Part shown: in pieces, positions 5,400 to 7,769 of the stretch
Layout: each line of letters opens with the position of its first letter
Numbering within the stretch: position 1 is the first letter of the stretch
Assembly (NCBI GenBank): GCA_030148365.1
Contig: JASBTO010000015.1
Coordinates: 1 to 7,769, forward strand
Direction: 5' to 3'
Origin: Kangiellaceae bacterium
GTDB taxonomy: Bacteria > Pseudomonadota > Gammaproteobacteria > Enterobacterales > Kangiellaceae
DNA length: 7,769 bases
Translations under genes and position numbers: made by a program
Notes under the pieces: model-generated
Seen by the model: the letters and a program-made list of their open reading frames with translations, nothing else
Told to the model about the DNA's origin: nothing
The model's database searches: none

Positions 5400-7232
5400 T
5401 CAATAAAACTCGAACTGGTAGCCGGTCACTTCATCGCCGGGATCGGCAATGATGAAGGCAATATGAACGTCCTGCCCGGCGGGCATCAGGGAATCGACCA
5501 GATGGCTCGGCAGATAGGCTGCCGGCAGCAGTTCCCGGGTCGCGATCAGTCGGTCGCCGATATTGGTAAAGCGGATGCGGATGCCGGGATAGGGCTGGGA
5601 GAAGCCGGCCTGGTTGCGCATCACCAGGTTGACCCGTAACTGCTGACTACCGTCCTGAACGACCTCGAGGTTGTGGGCCTGCAATTGCAGGGCGGCGAGA
5701 TCCCGTTGCGGCGCCAATTCACAGAGGCTGGTGCTGCAAAGCGCGGCGAGCCAGGGCCGCCAATCCGGATCCTGCATCAACAGGTCCCGGCGGGGCCAGG
5801 CATAGAGGCTGGCCAGCAAGCCGATAACAAAAAGGGATAGCACGCCATAGGCAAGCAGCCGCGGCCAGCGCCGTGGGCCTGCCGGCGGGGCTTCGGTGAC
5901 CAGCCAGTCGCTGGTACCGGTCAGGGCGGTGTTTCGGGTCTCGGGGTAGGCGAAAGCAACGGTATAGGGGACCGGTGGGAGTTGCCGCGGAAGTGGCTGG
6001 AACACAACGGCAACGGAGGTCTCTGCTGTCTCCGAGGGTTCCCTATGTTCTTGTTCGCCAGCCTCTTCGGGCTCGGCAGTGTCCTCAGCGCCGGCAATCG
6101 CGTCAGCCCCGAAGAGATCTTCCTGGCCGAAAGGTGCTTCCGGCTCAGCCGGCGCTTCAGGCTCAACCGGGGCTTCAGGCTCAACCGGGGCTTCCGGCTC
6201 AACCGGTGATTCCGGCTCAACCAGTGATTCCGGCTCAACCGGGGCTTCAGGCTCAACCAATGATTCCGGCTCAACCGGCGCTTCCGGCTCAACAGGCGAT
6301 TCTGGTTCGACCGGCGATTCTGGTTCGACCGGTGCTTCAGGCTCAGCCGGTGCTTCAGGCTCGGCCGGTGCTTCGGGTTCGGCGGGTGCTTCGGGTTCGG
6401 CGGGTGCTTCGGGTTCGGCCGGTACTTCGGGTTCGGCCGGTACTTCGGGTTCGGCCGGTACTTCGGGTTCGGCCGGTGCTTCGGGTTCGGCCGGTGCTTC
6501 GGGTTCGGCCGGTACTTCGGGTTCGGCGCCGGTTTCCAGATGGGCGTCAAAAATCTCGAAGATCTCGGAAGCCGCCGCATCAAGATCGAAATGGGGATCA
6601 AAGCCACCACCGGCTTCGGGTTCAGCCTCTGCGCCGGCCTCTGTCGCAGACACCGACTCATGCCCACTCCGAGCCACTGGCTCAGGCGTCACCCCGGCCT
6701 CAGATTCGGGCGCTGGCTTCGGCAAGTCATCGCCGGGGTCGGCGGTCGACAGCACACCGGTGCCCATAAAGGCCATATCAAAGGCCCTGTCGGCAGAGCC
6801 CGGGGTCCGTAACTGAAAGCTGCTGTTGATCCCCGGCAGCGGTGCCGGGTCTGCATCCGGGGCTGTTTCGCCGGGCTCCGGGCGGGTCGCTTCCGGGGAC
6901 GCTGCTTCGGTTGCGCCGGTTGGCGCAGGGCCGGCGTCCGGCGCTTCTTCGTCGTCGGCGGGGGCTTCGAGAAAGACGCCACCCTTGTCAGAGAGTACGT
7001 CCGGATCGTCCTGCCCGGCATCGTCGCTGGCTGTCTGCTCCCTGAAGTGATCGACGGGCACTGTCGGTGACAGGGTTGCCGCCGGTTCCGGCTCCGGCGT
7101 CTCCTCGGCGGTAAAGAGTTGCAGGCAGTTGCCGCAGCGCAGCAACCGGCTGGCGGCTTCGAGGTGGCCGCGGGTCACCTCGAAGCAGGTGTCGCAATAG
7201 GGGCAACAGGTGGTCAGTCGATCGGGGGTCAT
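5400..7232 (-). CDS. Zinc-ribbon / DUF3426 single-pass membrane protein with long Pro-Glu repeat
   Basis: The 610-residue protein has four parts. (1) An N-terminal MJ0042-type zinc ribbon with CPYC (10-13) and RCGNC (32-36), the four cysteines spaced C-x2-C-x19-C-x2-C. (2) A long acidic, Ala/Pro/Glu-rich disordered stretch including 22 six-residue repeats of the form AEPEAP (about residues 236-367). (3) One hydrophobic membrane helix, LLAYGVLSLFVIGLLASLY (about 459-477), with arginines on its N-terminal side. (4) A C-terminal DUF3426 domain with LCSTSLCELAPQRDLA, the RNQAGFSQPYPGIRI block and a conserved YLPSHLV. The zinc ribbon is probably cytoplasmic and DUF3426 periplasmic. The domain pair regularly lies between prmA and dusB; its function is unknown to me. 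DUF3426 proteins are often shorter, the repeat explaining the excess. The ATG overlaps the prmA stop (ATGA) and lacks a Shine-Dalgarno. Confidence 0.9.
   Translation of the reverse strand: MTPDRLTTCCPYCDTCFEVTRGHLEAASRLLRCGNCLQLFTAEETPEPEPAATLSPTVPVDHFREQTASDDAGQDDPDVLSDKGGVFLEAPADDEEAPDAGPAPTGATEAASPEATRPEPGETAPDADPAPLPGINSSFQLRTPGSADRAFDMAFMGTGVLSTADPGDDLPKPAPESEAGVTPEPVARSGHESVSATEAGAEAEPEAGGGFDPHFDLDAAASEIFEIFDAHLETGAEPEVPAEPEAPAEPEAPAEPEVPAEPEVPAEPEVPAEPEAPAEPEAPAEPEAPAEPEAPAEPEAPVEPESPVEPESPVEPEAPVEPESLVEPEAPVEPESLVEPESPVEPEAPVEPEAPVEPEAPAEPEAPFGQEDLFGADAIAGAEDTAEPEEAGEQEHREPSETAETSVAVVFQPLPRQLPPVPYTVAFAYPETRNTALTGTSDWLVTEAPPAGPRRWPRLLAYGVLSLFVIGLLASLYAWPRRDLLMQDPDWRPWLAALCSTSLCELAPQRDLAALQLQAHNLEVVQDGSQQLRVNLVMRNQAGFSQPYPGIRIRFTNIGDRLIATRELLPAAYLPSHLVDSLMPAGQDVHIAFIIADPGDEVTGYQFEFY
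6133..6528. repeat. 22 tandem copies of an 18-base in-frame repeat
   Basis: Twenty-two contiguous 18-base units, plus-strand consensus GGTGCTTCGGGTTCGGCC, cover 396 bases without interruption. On the coding (minus) strand each unit encodes six residues of the type AEPEAP, varying to VEPESP or VEPESL. Units at 6367-6528 (protein N-terminal side) are almost identical, differing mainly at the fourth base (G or A) and the last base. Units at 6133-6312 are more diverged, with ACC, GAT, AGT and AAT variants. Being a multiple of three, gain or loss of units keeps the frame. Confidence 0.97.
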
Positions 7233-7769
7233 GGTTGTTGTTTTTGTCCGTGGATCAAGGCCCAGTCATCCCGGTATTCGGGGGCCGCCATGTCGAACCA
7301 TTCGCGGTAGATCCCGACCAGCTCGTCAGCCTGCTCACGCAGCAGGCCGGACAGGGCTATTTGGCCGCCGGGACGCACCAGTCCCGCCAGGGTCGGGGCC
7401 AGATCACGCAACGGCGCGGCCAGAATGTTGGCGACCAGCACGTCGGCGGTCTCAAGATGCATTTCGTCGGGCAGACCGGCTTGCAGACGATCCGTCGGCA
7501 GATTGTTGCGGCGCAGGTTGTCGTGGGTCGCGGTGATGGCTTGGGGATCGATATCGACGCCCGAGACCTTGTTGGCGCCGAGCATCAGCGCCGCCAGTGT
7601 CAGTACGCCGGAGCCGCACCCGTAGTCAATGACGGTCTTGCCGGTCAGGCCGGCTTGCTCGAGCCAGGCCAGGCACAGGGCGGTGGTGGCATGGCTGCCG
7701 GTGCCGAATGCCAGGCCCGGATCCAGCAGGATATTGACGGCATCGGGTTCTGGCGGCTGATGCCAGCTC
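7229..7769 (-). CDS. prmA: Ribosomal protein L11 methyltransferase, C-terminal part
   Basis: PrmA trimethylates ribosomal protein L11 with S-adenosylmethionine. The frame runs off the right edge; 179 residues are visible of about 290-300 usual, so the N-terminal L11-recognition domain and linker are missing from the window. The visible part holds the PrmA-typical LLDPGLAFGTGSHATT, the SAM-binding motif I VIDYGCGSGVL, the acidic ribose-binding GVDIDPQA and the post-motif VLVANILAAPL, then a normal C-terminus ending DDWALIHGQKQQP. An ATG at 7585 is internal, not the start. The TGA overlaps the next gene's ATG by four bases, indicating a shared mRNA. No lesion is seen. Confidence 0.97.
   Translation of the reverse strand, partial: SWHQPPEPDAVNILLDPGLAFGTGSHATTALCLAWLEQAGLTGKTVIDYGCGSGVLTLAALMLGANKVSGVDIDPQAITATHDNLRRNNLPTDRLQAGLPDEMHLETADVLVANILAAPLRDLAPTLAGLVRPGGQIALSGLLREQADELVGIYREWFDMAAPEYRDDWALIHGQKQQP

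Noticed and set aside
6133..6528. CRISPR-like array
   Set aside because: The 18-base units are directly contiguous with no spacers and code in frame for a protein.
6079..6816. Plus-strand frame encoding GASGST-type repeats
   Set aside because: It results from reading the 18-base repeat backwards. The repeat has no stop in several frames; the minus-strand reading is flanked by a zinc ribbon, a membrane helix and DUF3426.

Overview
The window looks like chromosomal DNA of a GC-rich gammaproteobacterium. The gene order on the minus strand (prmA, a zinc-ribbon/DUF3426 protein, dusB, fis, purH, purD) is a conserved gammaproteobacterial neighbourhood. PurH, PurD, Fis and DusB read like the E. coli proteins over their full lengths. 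I cannot name a genus.

Right to left, the minus-strand block has three transcriptional parts. First, prmA (ribosomal protein L11 methyltransferase; its N-terminus lies beyond the right edge) overlaps a 610-residue membrane protein by an ATGA junction. That protein has an N-terminal zinc ribbon, a long Pro/Glu-rich tandem repeat, one membrane helix and a C-terminal DUF3426 domain. Second, after about 0.2 kb without a gene, dusB (tRNA dihydrouridine synthase) and fis (nucleoid protein) overlap by another ATGA junction and end in a clear intrinsic terminator. Third, purH and purD, 29 bases apart, encode the enzymes for two parts of de novo IMP synthesis.

The left 930 bases are different: lower GC, plus-strand genes and accessory content. 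They hold the last 44 codons of a protein resembling the C-terminus of the Fic-family 'mobile mystery protein B', then a two-gene type II toxin-antitoxin module (PF09720-like antitoxin, ParE/RelE-like toxin) overlapping by 11 bases. A long imperfect hairpin covers the toxin stop codon and the gap to purD. Its left arm contains CCGCTAAC, the exact reverse complement of GTTAGCGG upstream of the antitoxin, and its right arm ends in the near-identical GTTACCGG. This is the arrangement expected of an integron gene cassette with an attC-like end. The core sites depart from consensus and no integrase is visible, so it is an inference and the hairpin could simply be a terminator.

The most notable signals are this putative toxin-antitoxin cassette beside purD and the 22-copy, 18-base in-frame repeat in the DUF3426 gene. 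I saw no RNA gene, insertion sequence or CRISPR array.
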